Positions 56,756-64,000 of a stretch of 64,000 nt of DNA are shown one piece after another (within the stretch, counting starts at the first letter, position 1; each line of letters begins with the position of its first letter). The notes under the pieces were generated by a model that searched no databases, was not told the DNA's origin, and was given only the letters and a program-made list of their open reading frames with translations. A program made the translations under genes and the position numbers. Source of the DNA: Bacteroidales bacterium (GTDB lineage: Bacteria; Bacteroidota; Bacteroidia; Bacteroidales; Marinilabiliaceae); NCBI GenBank assembly GCA_024401395.1, contig JAKSLD010000001.1, positions 1-64,000 of the forward strand, given 5' to 3'.

Positions 56756-56950
56756 ATGACTAAAATACTTACAAAACAGTTTCAGTATTCTGGTAACGAT
56801 GATTTCGATACACCAGTAGATGGCCAGATTAATGATTTCCTAAAGGCAGAGGGCATTTCTGCAGAAGACATCATAGATGTTAAGTATGAGGGACACTCTG
56901 TACTTGGTGTCAGCAACTATTCTGCTCTCCTCATCTACAAAGCAAAGTAA
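56756..56950 (+). CDS. Small conserved protein, Cse60-like
   Basis: A 64-residue acidic cytoplasmic protein: TKILTKQFQYSGNDDF, then QINDFLKAEGISAEDIIDVKY and a final SNYSALLIYKAK. The order (N-terminal strand, acidic helix ending in INDFL, then a strand IIDVKY and a C-terminal strand) resembles the small Cse60-type proteins first named in Bacillus sporulation, though this organism would not sporulate. It has its own gap on both sides and a strong terminator after it, so it is probably monocistronic. Function unknown. Confidence 0.75.
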   Translation: MTKILTKQFQYSGNDDFDTPVDGQINDFLKAEGISAEDIIDVKYEGHSVLGVSNYSALLIYKAK

Positions 56951-56976
56951 GGCGCATACACAACGCACAACAGCAT

Positions 56977-57010
56977 AAAGGGTCCACCCGCTAGGTCGGA
57001 CTCTTTTTTT
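56977..57010 (+). terminator. Intrinsic terminator after the Cse60-like gene
   Basis: AAAGGGTCC (56977-56985) pairs with GGACTCTTT (56998-57006), nine pairs with one G-U, followed by T4 after the stem. Lies 27 bases after the stop. Confidence 0.85.
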
Positions 57011-57013
57011 GTG

Positions 57014-57021
57014 TACCTTTG
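57014..57021 (+). promoter_or_regulatory. -7 box of the second RNA methyltransferase
   Basis: TACCTTTG, identical to the box at 53905, directly behind the terminator and 22 bases before the ATG at 57044. No -33 box is clear. Confidence 0.45.
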
Positions 57022-57043
57022 CACACGTAATCATTACAAGGAT

Positions 57044-57592
57044 ATGTCTGAACATCGCAAACTCCGCATAGAGGAACTCGGCCGTATGTCTATCGCCGAG
57101 AATAAGGTAGCAGAACACGAACATTTGACCGTCGTCCTGGATAACGTACGTAGCCTCAATAACATCGGTTCTGTTTTCCGCACTTCAGATGCTATGGATG
57201 TGGAACGTGTTGTCCTTTGTGGCATATCTAGCACTCCTCCTAGCCCGGAAATGCACAAGACCGCCCTCGGCGCCGAAGACTCTGTACCTTGGAAGTATTA
57301 CGAGGATACTCTCGATGCTATTCGCGACCTCAAGGCTGAGGGATATACTGTAATAAGTATCGAGCAGACGGAGAATAGCACCGCTTTGCAGGACTACCCT
57401 TTTTCCAAGAATGGTAAATATGCTATCATAATGGGCAACGAGGTACATGGTGTCCAGCAATCTGTCGTGGATGCGTCCGACCTCTGCATAGAGCTCCCTC
57501 AGTTCGGCTCTAAACATTCTATGAATGTCAGCGTAACTACAGGTATGGTTCTCTGGGAAGCCACAACTAAAATCAAAGGACTGCGACCGTAA
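57044..57592 (+). CDS. TrmH family RNA 2'-O-methyltransferase (short form)
   Basis: A 182-residue SPOUT methyltransferase without the N-terminal L30e domain. The ATG at 57044 follows ACAAGGAT and is preferred over the earlier in-frame start. Motif 1 TVVLDNVRSLNNIGSVFRTSDA is near residue 30, motif 2 AIIMGNEVHGVQQSVVDASD near 125 and motif 3 IELPQFGSKHSMNVSVTTG near 148. The short form resembles TrmH/TrmL tRNA enzymes. A second SpoU gene lies 3 kb upstream; the two are clearly different branches. Confidence 0.92.
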   Translation: MSEHRKLRIEELGRMSIAENKVAEHEHLTVVLDNVRSLNNIGSVFRTSDAMDVERVVLCGISSTPPSPEMHKTALGAEDSVPWKYYEDTLDAIRDLKAEGYTVISIEQTENSTALQDYPFSKNGKYAIIMGNEVHGVQQSVVDASDLCIELPQFGSKHSMNVSVTTGMVLWEATTKIKGLRP

Positions 57593-57703
57593 GCATCTGG
57601 AGTTTCTTATCTATCGGAATTACCACTATTTCTTTCTCCACGACGAACTCTACCTCAACTGAAGAACCCTCCCGACAGTAGTGTCGCAATGGATTATTCT
57701 TCT

Positions 57704-58192
57704 TTAGCAAAAAGTAACTGAAAAACTACTCTCTCGCCGTCGAGCCTCACCAGCACGCCTCATACTCTTCTTCTCCCACTGTAACTTGCTCTCACTGGGC
57801 GTAGGCTCTACCCTACGTCTAGCAAAACCATCTCCCCTCCTAATCTCTTTCTCCATCTCCTCATTCATCATACCTCCATTCTCCTTCAACATTCTATAAA
57901 ACCAGGAAACAGCCATCCTGTGTGCCCCCCTGATCTTATGTCTCTTGGCCATTCTCTCCCAATGTCTCTTCTTGTTCCACTGCTTCAACTCCCGCGAGGC
58001 CATCTTCTGTGCCTCCGCAAACATATCCCTGCAACTCCGCTGTCCCTCACTCACCTTTACTGCGAGCAACCTATAACTCCCATAACACCGCTTTATAAAC
58101 ACACTCCTCCCTGTCTCGCGAGCCAACGAGCCCTTCCTCGCCGCCTCCCGAGCCACCATCACACACTTATGTCTAATCTCTACTCTCGCCAT
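57704..58192 (-). CDS. Basic hypothetical protein
   Basis: A 162-residue, strongly basic, Arg- and Lys-rich protein without signal peptide or membrane segment: MARVEIRHKCVMVAREAAR at the start, then FIKRCYGSYRLLAVKVSEGQ, EAQKMASRELKQWNKKRHWE and GAHRMAVSWFYRMLKENGG. The layout (short beta start, then alpha-helices with an MFAEAQKMAS-like segment) resembles a small group of uncharacterised Bacteroidales proteins, but I cannot name it. Its promoter region is one of three copies of a 33-bp sequence. The plus strand has no better gene here. Coding status is likely but not certain. Confidence 0.55.
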   Translation of the reverse strand: MARVEIRHKCVMVAREAARKGSLARETGRSVFIKRCYGSYRLLAVKVSEGQRSCRDMFAEAQKMASRELKQWNKKRHWERMAKRHKIRGAHRMAVSWFYRMLKENGGMMNEEMEKEIRRGDGFARRRVEPTPSESKLQWEKKSMRRAGEARRRESSFSVTFC

Positions 58193-58228
58193 ACTTTATT
58201 ATATATCAATTCCATTTTTATTTTTAAC

Positions 58229-58261
58229 GCCGCAAATATAATACGCCCCAAAATCCCACTG
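58229..58261 (-). repeat. 33-bp repeat, copy 1
   Basis: Plus-strand sequence begins GCCGCAAATATA and ends CCCACTG. Copies 2 and 3 are at 59688 and 59817 with the same length. On the minus strand it carries TATATTTG, a -7-like box, about 40 bases before the basic hypothetical gene. Confidence 0.7.
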
Positions 58262-58349
58262 ACGCATTAAGACGCAATCGCGCACGGTTTTTTTATTCCT
58301 TTGATGTCGCGTTATTTTATTGCCCTGTCAACGACCTATTGAATGGGGC

Positions 58350-59639
58350 TTAGTTGTTTTTGTCGTCAGTCAGATTGTGAATTAGCTTGCGCGAAAGACG
58401 CAATTCCTGCTCCAATTGACGGACGCGGGTTCGCAGTATCTCTTCCGATGGCAGAACGTCAGAAACCTTTATACCGTTGTATGTAGCGACTCCAAGTGGT
58501 GTTGTCACTCCCTCAAAGGCGAGCTCCATCTCTGTCTTGTCGAACTGCGAGCAGATGAGCAATCCCAACGTTGGGTTGTCGTCATCATGTTTTACATAGC
58601 GGTTGACAGCATTGACATAGAAGTTGAGCTTTGTGCCGAACTCTGGTTCAAAAGGAGTGACTTTAAGTTCTACTACAATGTAGCATCTTAAACGGATATG
58701 GTAGAAAAGCAAGTCTATGAGACGGTCTTTTCCTGCAATAGGGATCTCTACCTGGCGACCCATAAAAGCAAAACCATTGCCTAGCTCGAGAAGGAATTGC
58801 GTGATGTTGTTACAAAGAGCATCCTCAAGTTCTCGTTCGTCATATATTGTTTTTGCCACTGAAGCAAATGAAAAATCATAGTTACTCTTTGTTATTTGCG
58901 AAGCTAGATGTCCGCTTTCATCGGGCAGAATAACGTTGAAATTGTTTAATGCAGGCCCTTGCCTTTCATAATATTCGGCAGTGAATGCCCGTTGAAGTTG
59001 TTCTCGTGACCATCCTTCGGCTATGACGTTGCGAATGTAGAAAAGTGCCTTGTGAACGGTATTACATTTGCCCAGTATGACTAAATGGTGGCTCCAAGGT
59101 ACGAATGCCAGTGGCAACGGAAATTCTCCAACAGGCTGTTGGAGTTTCTCTGTACAGCTTATTTCTCCAGCAGGTTGTTGGAGAATTTCGCTCGCTAGTT
59201 GTGGAAAGATGGCATCGGAAGACGATGCACCACGTTGATGCAACTTCTGTGCGAAATGAGCATCTGTAAGAATTAACTGTTTAGAGAAGTCGCGGAGCAT
59301 TTCCTTTGCTTCGGTAGTAGTATAGAACTCGTACCACTGCTTCATGTACCAAAGATTGGTAGTTGAGAACCCCTTGTCGGCAGGGAACTCATTGCGAAGG
59401 TCAAGAGACACTTGCTCAACGACACCTGTCCCCCATCGTTCTTCTGCTTTCTTTATGACAAGATCGCGCCCGAGCTGCCAGTTGAAAAGCAGTTTCTCGG
59501 CATTGACCTTTACGGCGGCCTTGACTTGCGCGGAGCGATAGCGAGACTTGAGTTCTACGAGCCACTGTGCATAATCGGTATCAAGATGAACATCGTGTGA
59601 ATGTACAATACGTTGAGTCGTTTCTATGTTATTTGGCAT
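58350..59639 (-). CDS. YhcG family PD-(D/E)XK nuclease domain protein (DUF1016)
   Basis: A 429-residue member of the YhcG/DUF1016 family. The N-terminal winged-helix-like DUF1016_N domain spans about 20-130, with YAQWLVELKSRYRSAQVKAA, GVVEQVSLDLRNEFPADKGFS and NLWYMKQWYEFY. The C-terminal PD-(D/E)XK domain is at about 280-400: GNGFAFMGRQVEIPIAGKD, DLLFYHIRLRCYIVVELKV with the D and E-x-K catalytic residues, then KLNFYVNAVNRYVK. Between them at about 151-173 lies a duplicated LQQPxGE unit, encoded by palindromic DNA. YhcG proteins occur near restriction and defence genes, but this one stands alone. The frame is intact. Confidence 0.9.
   Translation of the reverse strand: MPNNIETTQRIVHSHDVHLDTDYAQWLVELKSRYRSAQVKAAVKVNAEKLLFNWQLGRDLVIKKAEERWGTGVVEQVSLDLRNEFPADKGFSTTNLWYMKQWYEFYTTTEAKEMLRDFSKQLILTDAHFAQKLHQRGASSSDAIFPQLASEILQQPAGEISCTEKLQQPVGEFPLPLAFVPWSHHLVILGKCNTVHKALFYIRNVIAEGWSREQLQRAFTAEYYERQGPALNNFNVILPDESGHLASQITKSNYDFSFASVAKTIYDERELEDALCNNITQFLLELGNGFAFMGRQVEIPIAGKDRLIDLLFYHIRLRCYIVVELKVTPFEPEFGTKLNFYVNAVNRYVKHDDDNPTLGLLICSQFDKTEMELAFEGVTTPLGVATYNGIKVSDVLPSEEILRTRVRQLEQELRLSRKLIHNLTDDKNN
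59121..59188. repeat. Palindromic duplication inside the YhcG-type gene
   Basis: Outer arms AAATTCTCCAACA (59121-59133) and TGTTGGAGAATTT (59176-59188) are perfect inverted repeats. Within the left part, CTCCAACAG and CTGTTGGAG (59126-59134 and 59136-59144) are separated by one base, another perfect 9-bp inverted repeat; the right part has a diverged version (59165-59183). It encodes two LQQPxGE units in frame. Confidence 0.8.
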
Positions 59640-59687
59640 ATTTTCAACTATTTTGGGTTAATTATATATCAACAGTCATTATTCTTC

Positions 59688-59720
59688 GCCACAAATATAA
59701 TACACCAAAAATCCGCACTG
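59688..59720 (-). repeat. 33-bp repeat, copy 2
   Basis: Same length and plan as copy 1 (GCCACAAATATA start, GCACTG end). On the minus strand its TATATTTG (59699-59692) lies 52 bases before the YhcG-type start and may be that gene's -7 box. Confidence 0.7.
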
Positions 59721-59816
59721 TCCGCTTTCTGTCCACCTCATCGGTTAATAAGCATATTTTATCAGTACATAGAATAATTTTCCTTGTCGATTTTTATACC
59801 CACTAAAACCGAAAAC

Positions 59817-59849
59817 GCCGCAAATATACAACACCCCCAAACCCCACTG
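59817..59849 (-). repeat. 33-bp repeat, copy 3
   Basis: Begins GCCGCAAATATA like copy 1 and ends CCCCACTG; it runs directly into the decamer array at 59851. On the minus strand the -7-like box survives as TATATTTG, but the next gene in that direction already has copy 2. Confidence 0.65.
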
Positions 59850-59850
59850 T

Positions 59851-59910
59851 CCCGATTTGTCCCGATTTGACGCAATTTGGCGCGATTTGGCGCGATTTTT
59901 CACGATTTTT
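59851..59910. repeat. Six phased decamers (consensus near CGCGATTTGG)
   Basis: Exact 10-base periodicity: CCCGATTTGT, CCCGATTTGA, CGCAATTTGG, CGCGATTTGG, CGCGATTTTT, CACGATTTTT. The ATTT core recurs once per helical turn. Confidence 0.85.
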
Positions 59911-59935
59911 TTTGTGGATTGCGTTTTCTCAAAAT

Positions 59936-59965
59936 AAAAAAACTGCGAGCAACCATATACTTCCC
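59936..59965 (-). repeat. Dispersed repeat with core GGTTGCTCGCA, inverted copy
   Basis: On the minus strand it reads GGAAGTATATGGTTGCTCGC followed by AGTTTTT. The left-edge copy at 1-25 reads AAGTATAAGGTTGCTCGCAG then TTTT, and the copy at 131-151 GGAAGTGTAAGGTTGCTCGC then A. Confidence 0.7.
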
Positions 59966-60007
59966 CGAATGCAGCATTATGCTTCCCGCAGCCTCTGAAC
60001 TGCTTTC

Positions 60008-62269
60008 CTAGAACGGATAACCTATGGCGAAATTCAGATTTATATCACTGGCGCGGAATGTCTTGTCTGCTATTATCCACCCATTCTTACGGTCTAGCGT
60101 CATCGGGTCGTGGAGCTTCACAGCCCCATCTAGTCGTACTACAAAGAAATCAAAATTGAGTCGTAATCCTAAACCTCCTCCAAGCGCTATCTGCTTGTAG
60201 AAGTCACTGGATATCTTTGCCTCTTTATCTGTAGTCGAACTGTTCAATGCCCATATATTTCCGGCATCTGCAAAAACGGCTCCTTCTAGCGCGGATATAA
60301 TGTGGAACCTATATTCTGCATTGAGCTCTAGTCGCATATCACTGGTCTGGTTGTGGTAACGGACTTCACTGGCTGGCTTTGACGTACCAGGACCTAGTCC
60401 TCTGATAGGCCACGCCCTGATGCTGTTTGCTCCTCCCACAAAATAACTCTTCTCAAATGGCAGCATCTTGGAATTGCCGTATGGAACTCCAACGCCTGCA
60501 AAGAATCGATAAACCCACGAGTTCATCCACAGATCTGTTACCTGACACCTCACTTCTATGTCTGTCTTCGCATACTGCGCATATCGTATCCCCCATAGAT
60601 TGTGGTACGTAGCATCTGAATTCTCTATCTTCTCCAAATGGTCGTCCCAAAGGCTCAGCACATTTCCCGCACTCTCTAACCCAAGTCTCACATACCACGT
60701 CGTACCTAGTTTCTTGGTCATCTGCTGATTGAATAGGAATGAATATCCTAACGAGAAGATAAAGTGGTCTTGATAACTGTACTGTAAATACGATTTTGAT
60801 ATGTAGTTCTTGAAATCGCTGCTGATTGTCGGAATCTTCACTACATTGAATTCTACTGGCGTCAGTGTATGAAGCACATACTTCGAGCCGTGCCAGGTGT
60901 ACCTCATATGCGCTGTCATCTGCGATTTCGTGAAGTCTGGCCTGCGCTGATAGTCATACGACACATTGAATGTCGTCTGCGGATTGCGTTTCTTATGGAA
61001 ACTCTCTGATGCGTATGGGAAGAATAGCTTCGGGAATGTCAGTTCTGACGATATGGCAAACTCTAATGTCATAAACCTCTCTTTGCCTTCTCGGGCGAAC
61101 TGATTCTGAAACGCTAATCGTATTCTGTTCTTAAGTGTCTCTGCTCCTCGGAAAAGATTCATGTGGCGATGACTCAACGACACCGCACCTCCAAGATTGC
61201 CTGATGAGTTGGTTCCCTCTATATCTATCGAATAGTCTTGCTGTTTTGATGTATTGACAAACACGCTGGCCATAAGGTGCCCATGGTCATCTCCACATAA
61301 TGTGTCTGCTATCTCTGTGAAACGTGTCGATACATTATTTATTATAGGTAACGAACGTAGGCGCGTATTGGTCGACTCTACGTCTCCTATCTTATATAGG
61401 TCGCCTTTCTTGACAAAGCAGTTGTTCTTCAGTAGCGATGGCTTGAATATCGATTCTTCTTGATTGTATGGTACTCCATTGATGGTATATTCTACGGAGT
61501 CTATGTAGAATCTCTTATGATGCGCTCTGTCCAATGGACTGAGCACCAGCATACTGTCGTCTACTACCAGCCGCTCTCTCGTACTGTCTGCCACATAATA
61601 TATAAAGTCTTTGTTGAACTGATAGAAACCGTTATTATTAAGTGTACGTGTTATCCTTTCTCTCTCTAAATCTTGGATATTCGAATCAAAAGCATCGTTT
61701 GTGCGAAGCAACGTACGGGAACTGTCTGCCAATACTATGGCTTTTATCGTATCGTCTTGGACATTGGTGGCTAACCTGCCTATCTTGTATAGCGGACCGG
61801 CTGCTACATTATAGCGTACTTCACATAGCTTGTCTCCTGTGACCATCATTGAATCGGTAACTCTGGCCTGGAAATATCCTTTGCTCTTTAGGTAGAGTTC
61901 TATCTGTTCCTTACTTTTCTGCTGCATCAGCGAGTCATAGATAACAGGCTCACTACCAATACGCCTTAGCCAGTTGTTCCACCCGTTTTCTTTCTCTGGA
62001 TTGGATAGGTTGTATATACCAAGGTTAAGCCGCCACATACCTAGTAGCCTGACATTGGGCTGCTGGCGTACGTAATCCATCAACTCATCTCTACTGAGTT
62101 CTCCCCTGTCTCCGTCAATATGTACCTTATCTAGCAGATACTGTTCGTCAGGAACATACTTCGTAGTATTGCACGAATACAAGAAAACTAGTGCCAGAAT
62201 GCCTAGCACTAGCCTTATATCATTTCTACCTATATGTCCGAGTCGTTTCACGAACACAAAAGTAGACAA
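60008..62269 (-). CDS. BamA/TamA family outer-membrane lipoprotein (TamL-like)
   Basis: A 753-residue Omp85-superfamily protein. The N-terminus has a hydrophobic stretch ending LVFLYSCNTTKYVPDEQYLL, with a lipobox Cys at residue 33, as in the Bacteroidota lipoprotein form of TamA (TamL). POTRA-like domains follow (about 50-330), with GYFQARVTDSMM and YTINGVPYNQEE. The C-terminal barrel has the surface-antigen motifs FVGGANSIRAWPIRGLGPGTS near residue 615, ADAGNIWAL, GGGLGLRLNFDFFVVRLD and a final strand ending NFAIGYPF with C-terminal Phe. It probably inserts or exports outer-membrane proteins together with TamB. Confidence 0.93.
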   Translation of the reverse strand: MSTFVFVKRLGHIGRNDIRLVLGILALVFLYSCNTTKYVPDEQYLLDKVHIDGDRGELSRDELMDYVRQQPNVRLLGMWRLNLGIYNLSNPEKENGWNNWLRRIGSEPVIYDSLMQQKSKEQIELYLKSKGYFQARVTDSMMVTGDKLCEVRYNVAAGPLYKIGRLATNVQDDTIKAIVLADSSRTLLRTNDAFDSNIQDLERERITRTLNNNGFYQFNKDFIYYVADSTRERLVVDDSMLVLSPLDRAHHKRFYIDSVEYTINGVPYNQEESIFKPSLLKNNCFVKKGDLYKIGDVESTNTRLRSLPIINNVSTRFTEIADTLCGDDHGHLMASVFVNTSKQQDYSIDIEGTNSSGNLGGAVSLSHRHMNLFRGAETLKNRIRLAFQNQFAREGKERFMTLEFAISSELTFPKLFFPYASESFHKKRNPQTTFNVSYDYQRRPDFTKSQMTAHMRYTWHGSKYVLHTLTPVEFNVVKIPTISSDFKNYISKSYLQYSYQDHFIFSLGYSFLFNQQMTKKLGTTWYVRLGLESAGNVLSLWDDHLEKIENSDATYHNLWGIRYAQYAKTDIEVRCQVTDLWMNSWVYRFFAGVGVPYGNSKMLPFEKSYFVGGANSIRAWPIRGLGPGTSKPASEVRYHNQTSDMRLELNAEYRFHIISALEGAVFADAGNIWALNSSTTDKEAKISSDFYKQIALGGGLGLRLNFDFFVVRLDGAVKLHDPMTLDRKNGWIIADKTFRASDINLNFAIGYPF

Positions 62270-62284
62270 AATAGTTCTAACTTA

Positions 62285-63748
62285 TTATCTCAATCCGCCA
62301 TAATCTGGACGTTTACGGGTCTGCGTCGGTGTCGCTTTCTGCGCTGCCTCTTCTTTGGAACCTGCACCCATAAGCAGATTTATGCCGAATGTCAACTGCG
62401 TACCTCTTGTCTTTGTAAGGTTGAAATTCATTCGGTCTGATGCTATCACAAACTGAACCGGACCAGCAGTAGCCTGAATAGCAGCGCCGGCAGCAAATGC
62501 CATACCTGGATGCATACCCATAGAGAATACAAAGTTGAAATGATGCGAAGGTCTCAATGACATATTGGCTGTCGCTTTTGTAAGCGCATTCCCATTAACC
62601 ATCTTCAACGAGGCCATAGCTCCAACATTCATCCATTTCATCAGTTCATATTCTCCGAATGCCATAAATGTTGGCGACAATTTCGTCTTGAACGATTCTC
62701 CACTGCTATGCTTCGTATTCTTGAACTTCGACAACTCGTCTCCTATCTCTTTCCAGTAGTCTTCTTCTTTCTCTTTGTCAATATCTGTAAGCATATCACT
62801 GACATCCATACCGTTATATGTAAAGTCGGCTTCTGTCTGGAATGTATTATTGTCTACTTTCCATTTTATCGAGCCTATGTCAATAGCAGAAACTCCAACC
62901 CTGAGTTTATTGTCAAGAAAATTCATCTTCGCACCGAAATCGAACGCAAAGCCCGCATTCTTCGTGATAATGTCAACTATCTTGTCGGTCTCTAACTCGA
63001 AATCATCTACATATCCCTCAGCATCGTTTTTTACTTTCACTGGCGCAGCAACATTTATCTGTCCCTTACTCTTGATGTGCATCGAATAGGTACCATCTCC
63101 TCTGTCTATTGTCTCAAATTTCAGGTACATATCTTCTGTACTTGCTGATATCAAGCCCGACAGGTACTTGACTGTCGCTCCAATAGTCAGAAATTTAGTA
63201 ATCTCATAATTGCCGCCGAAAGATATCTCGTTATAGTTCATCATCTTGAACCCAATATCTGTCAGTTCATGATTTACTACTTTGTTATTGTCATAATCAT
63301 AATTACCGTACCGCAAATCTAATATGCTCTTTGGTAAGGTAACTTCTGCCGTCGTCTTATTGGCTATCGACCAAAACAGCATCATCTTTGGCATCGATAC
63401 TCCCGACGCGAGCAATGGCAGGTCTAATCCTACATGCAGTACGTCATCTTTACCCTTGAAATTCTGAGCCAAATGGTCAAGATTCAATGACCACTCGTCT
63501 GTCGTCTTGTCATGAACATAAAGATCCGAAAAACCGAATCCTGTATTCTCTACCGTAACTGTCGCACCTCCCACACCAGGGAAAACGAAATACCCTCTGG
63601 ATGTGGTACGGAGCGCTGGATTGTATTTCAATTGTTGTGGCGTATCTTTCATCAGAAGCAATACTGATTCTTGCGCGTTCGCCATACCTATATTAGTTGC
63701 AGCAAATAATACTACAGTTGCAGCTCTGAATATCTTATTCATTCTCAT
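62285..63748 (-). CDS. DUF5723-like outer-membrane protein
   Basis: A 487-residue exported protein with signal peptide (MNKIFRAATVVLFAATNIGMANAQ) and beta-barrel-like alternation throughout. It resembles the FadL/PorV-like DUF5723 proteins of Bacteroidales: an N-terminal QQLKYNPALRTTSRGYFVFPGVGG, then MNYNEISFGGNYEITKFLTIG near residue 170, GFAFDFGAKMNFLDNKLRVGVS, and FVFSMGMHPGMAFAAGAAIQ toward the end. The C-terminus (KATPTQTRKRPDYGG) is a polar tail. Function unknown; probably a surface-associated barrel. Lies 15 bases upstream of TamL and 19 bases after the partial gene. Confidence 0.82.
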   Translation of the reverse strand: MRMNKIFRAATVVLFAATNIGMANAQESVLLLMKDTPQQLKYNPALRTTSRGYFVFPGVGGATVTVENTGFGFSDLYVHDKTTDEWSLNLDHLAQNFKGKDDVLHVGLDLPLLASGVSMPKMMLFWSIANKTTAEVTLPKSILDLRYGNYDYDNNKVVNHELTDIGFKMMNYNEISFGGNYEITKFLTIGATVKYLSGLISASTEDMYLKFETIDRGDGTYSMHIKSKGQINVAAPVKVKNDAEGYVDDFELETDKIVDIITKNAGFAFDFGAKMNFLDNKLRVGVSAIDIGSIKWKVDNNTFQTEADFTYNGMDVSDMLTDIDKEKEEDYWKEIGDELSKFKNTKHSSGESFKTKLSPTFMAFGEYELMKWMNVGAMASLKMVNGNALTKATANMSLRPSHHFNFVFSMGMHPGMAFAAGAAIQATAGPVQFVIASDRMNFNLTKTRGTQLTFGINLLMGAGSKEEAAQKATPTQTRKRPDYGGLR

Positions 63749-63767
63749 CTTTCTACCCTCCCTTACA

Positions 63768-64000
63768 TTAATCTACATTAAACTTTGCACCCAATGACAC
63801 ATTTACACTTAACCTGTCATCTTTCCTGAATCTCACTGCTGGCACTTCTGTCAGCCCTTCATTCAATTCTACCATGAAGATTAGCTCCGACGATTCTCTT
63901 AGCTGCTCTACTTGTTTTTCTGTCAGTTCGGTTATCGTCACTTTCGTAGCTTCATCTCCCTTATATAATCCATTGTCGTCTATCTCTGGGGCTTTCATCA
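63768..64000 (-). CDS. Partial gene at the right edge (C-terminal 76+ residues)
   Basis: Minus-strand frame open to the window edge; the ATG near 63998 may be internal. It ends LSVNVSLGAKFNVD, a beta-strand-like end as in outer-membrane proteins, preceded by VTITELTEKQVEQLRESSEL and VPAVRFRKDD. No family recognised. Co-directional with and close to the DUF5723-like gene. Confidence 0.6.
   Translation of the reverse strand, partial: MKAPEIDDNGLYKGDEATKVTITELTEKQVEQLRESSELIFMVELNEGLTEVPAVRFRKDDRLSVNVSLGAKFNVD

Larger units (their letters stand above)
59640..60007. other. 368-base gap with repeats
   Basis: No credible gene. It holds copies 2 and 3 of the 33-bp repeat, a run of six phased decamers at 59851-59910, and an inverted copy of the window-edge repeat at about 59936-59965. 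The first 60 bases are the probable promoter and leader of the YhcG-type gene. Confidence 0.7.

Noticed and set aside
58350-59639. Defence island or restriction system around the YhcG-type gene
   Set aside because: No methyltransferase, helicase, or other restriction gene is adjacent; a standalone YhcG gene does not prove a system.
59640-60007. CRISPR array in the repeat-rich gap
   Set aside because: The decamers are contiguous, too short, and without spacers; no cas gene is present.
1-64000. tRNA, rRNA, riboswitch or insertion-sequence genes
   Set aside because: No cloverleaf with the conserved T-arm, rRNA segment, transposase frame or known riboswitch core was recognised in the gaps; a covariance-model scan would be decisive.

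Overview
The window looks like a chromosomal segment of a Bacteroidota bacterium, order Bacteroidales, probably near Prevotella/Bacteroides; the genus is not resolvable by eye. Evidence: an HmuY/HmuR-type heme-uptake pair, a long alpha-2-macroglobulin protein, a TamL-type lipoprotein BamA homologue, a DUF5723-like outer-membrane protein, a lipoprotein starting Cys-Asp5, and repeated TAnnTTTG elements (the Bacteroidota -7 promoter box) before genes. No rRNA, tRNA, CRISPR array, integrase or transposase was seen.

Layout. 1-2.4 kb (+): lactonase-like beta-propeller and an HMGL-type aldolase. 2.7-9.8 kb (-): gpmI and the alpha-2-macroglobulin gene. 9.9-13.0 kb (+): surface lipoprotein, HmuY and TonB-dependent receptor. 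13.1-43.4 kb (-): about 30 kb of surface-polysaccharide genes. 43.9-53.8 kb (-): housekeeping genes (YgiQ radical SAM, bioA, bioB, pyrF, guaB, yidD, SLC13 transporter, cysS). 53.9-57.6 kb (+): two SpoU-type RNA methyltransferases, a DMT transporter, a TPR protein and a small Cse60-like protein. 57.7-64 kb (-): an unknown basic protein, a YhcG-type PD-(D/E)XK nuclease, TamL, DUF5723 protein and a partial gene.

The polysaccharide cluster reads right to left. It begins with a recognisable promoter near 43.57 kb and the dTDP-L-rhamnose genes (rfbA, C, D, B), then UDP-glucose dehydrogenase, and ends with gmd and fcl (GDP-L-fucose). Between these conserved ends is a visibly AT-richer variable core: two Wzx-type flippases, two O-antigen polymerase/ligase-type membrane proteins (one fused to a GT4 glycosyltransferase), GT2, GT4 and GT92 glycosyltransferases, O-acetyltransferases, a polysaccharide pyruvyl transferase, an F420-hydrogenase-beta-like Fe-S protein, a radical SAM/SPASM protein, and a LicD + SDR + IspD/TarI-like cytidylyltransferase cassette that suggests a CDP-activated phosphate substituent. 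Two damaged genes (about 16.3-16.7 and 25.55-25.74 kb) and duplicated wzx/wzy functions suggest the core was assembled from more than one cluster. No priming glycosyltransferase, Wza/Wzc exporter or UpxY-type antiterminator was found inside it.

The least explained structure is in non-coding DNA and gene interiors at 57.6-60 kb: a 33-bp sequence present three times, a phased run of six decamers, and a palindrome-rich duplication inside the nuclease gene. A short dispersed repeat (core GGTTGCTCGCA) links the left edge of the window with 59.95 kb.
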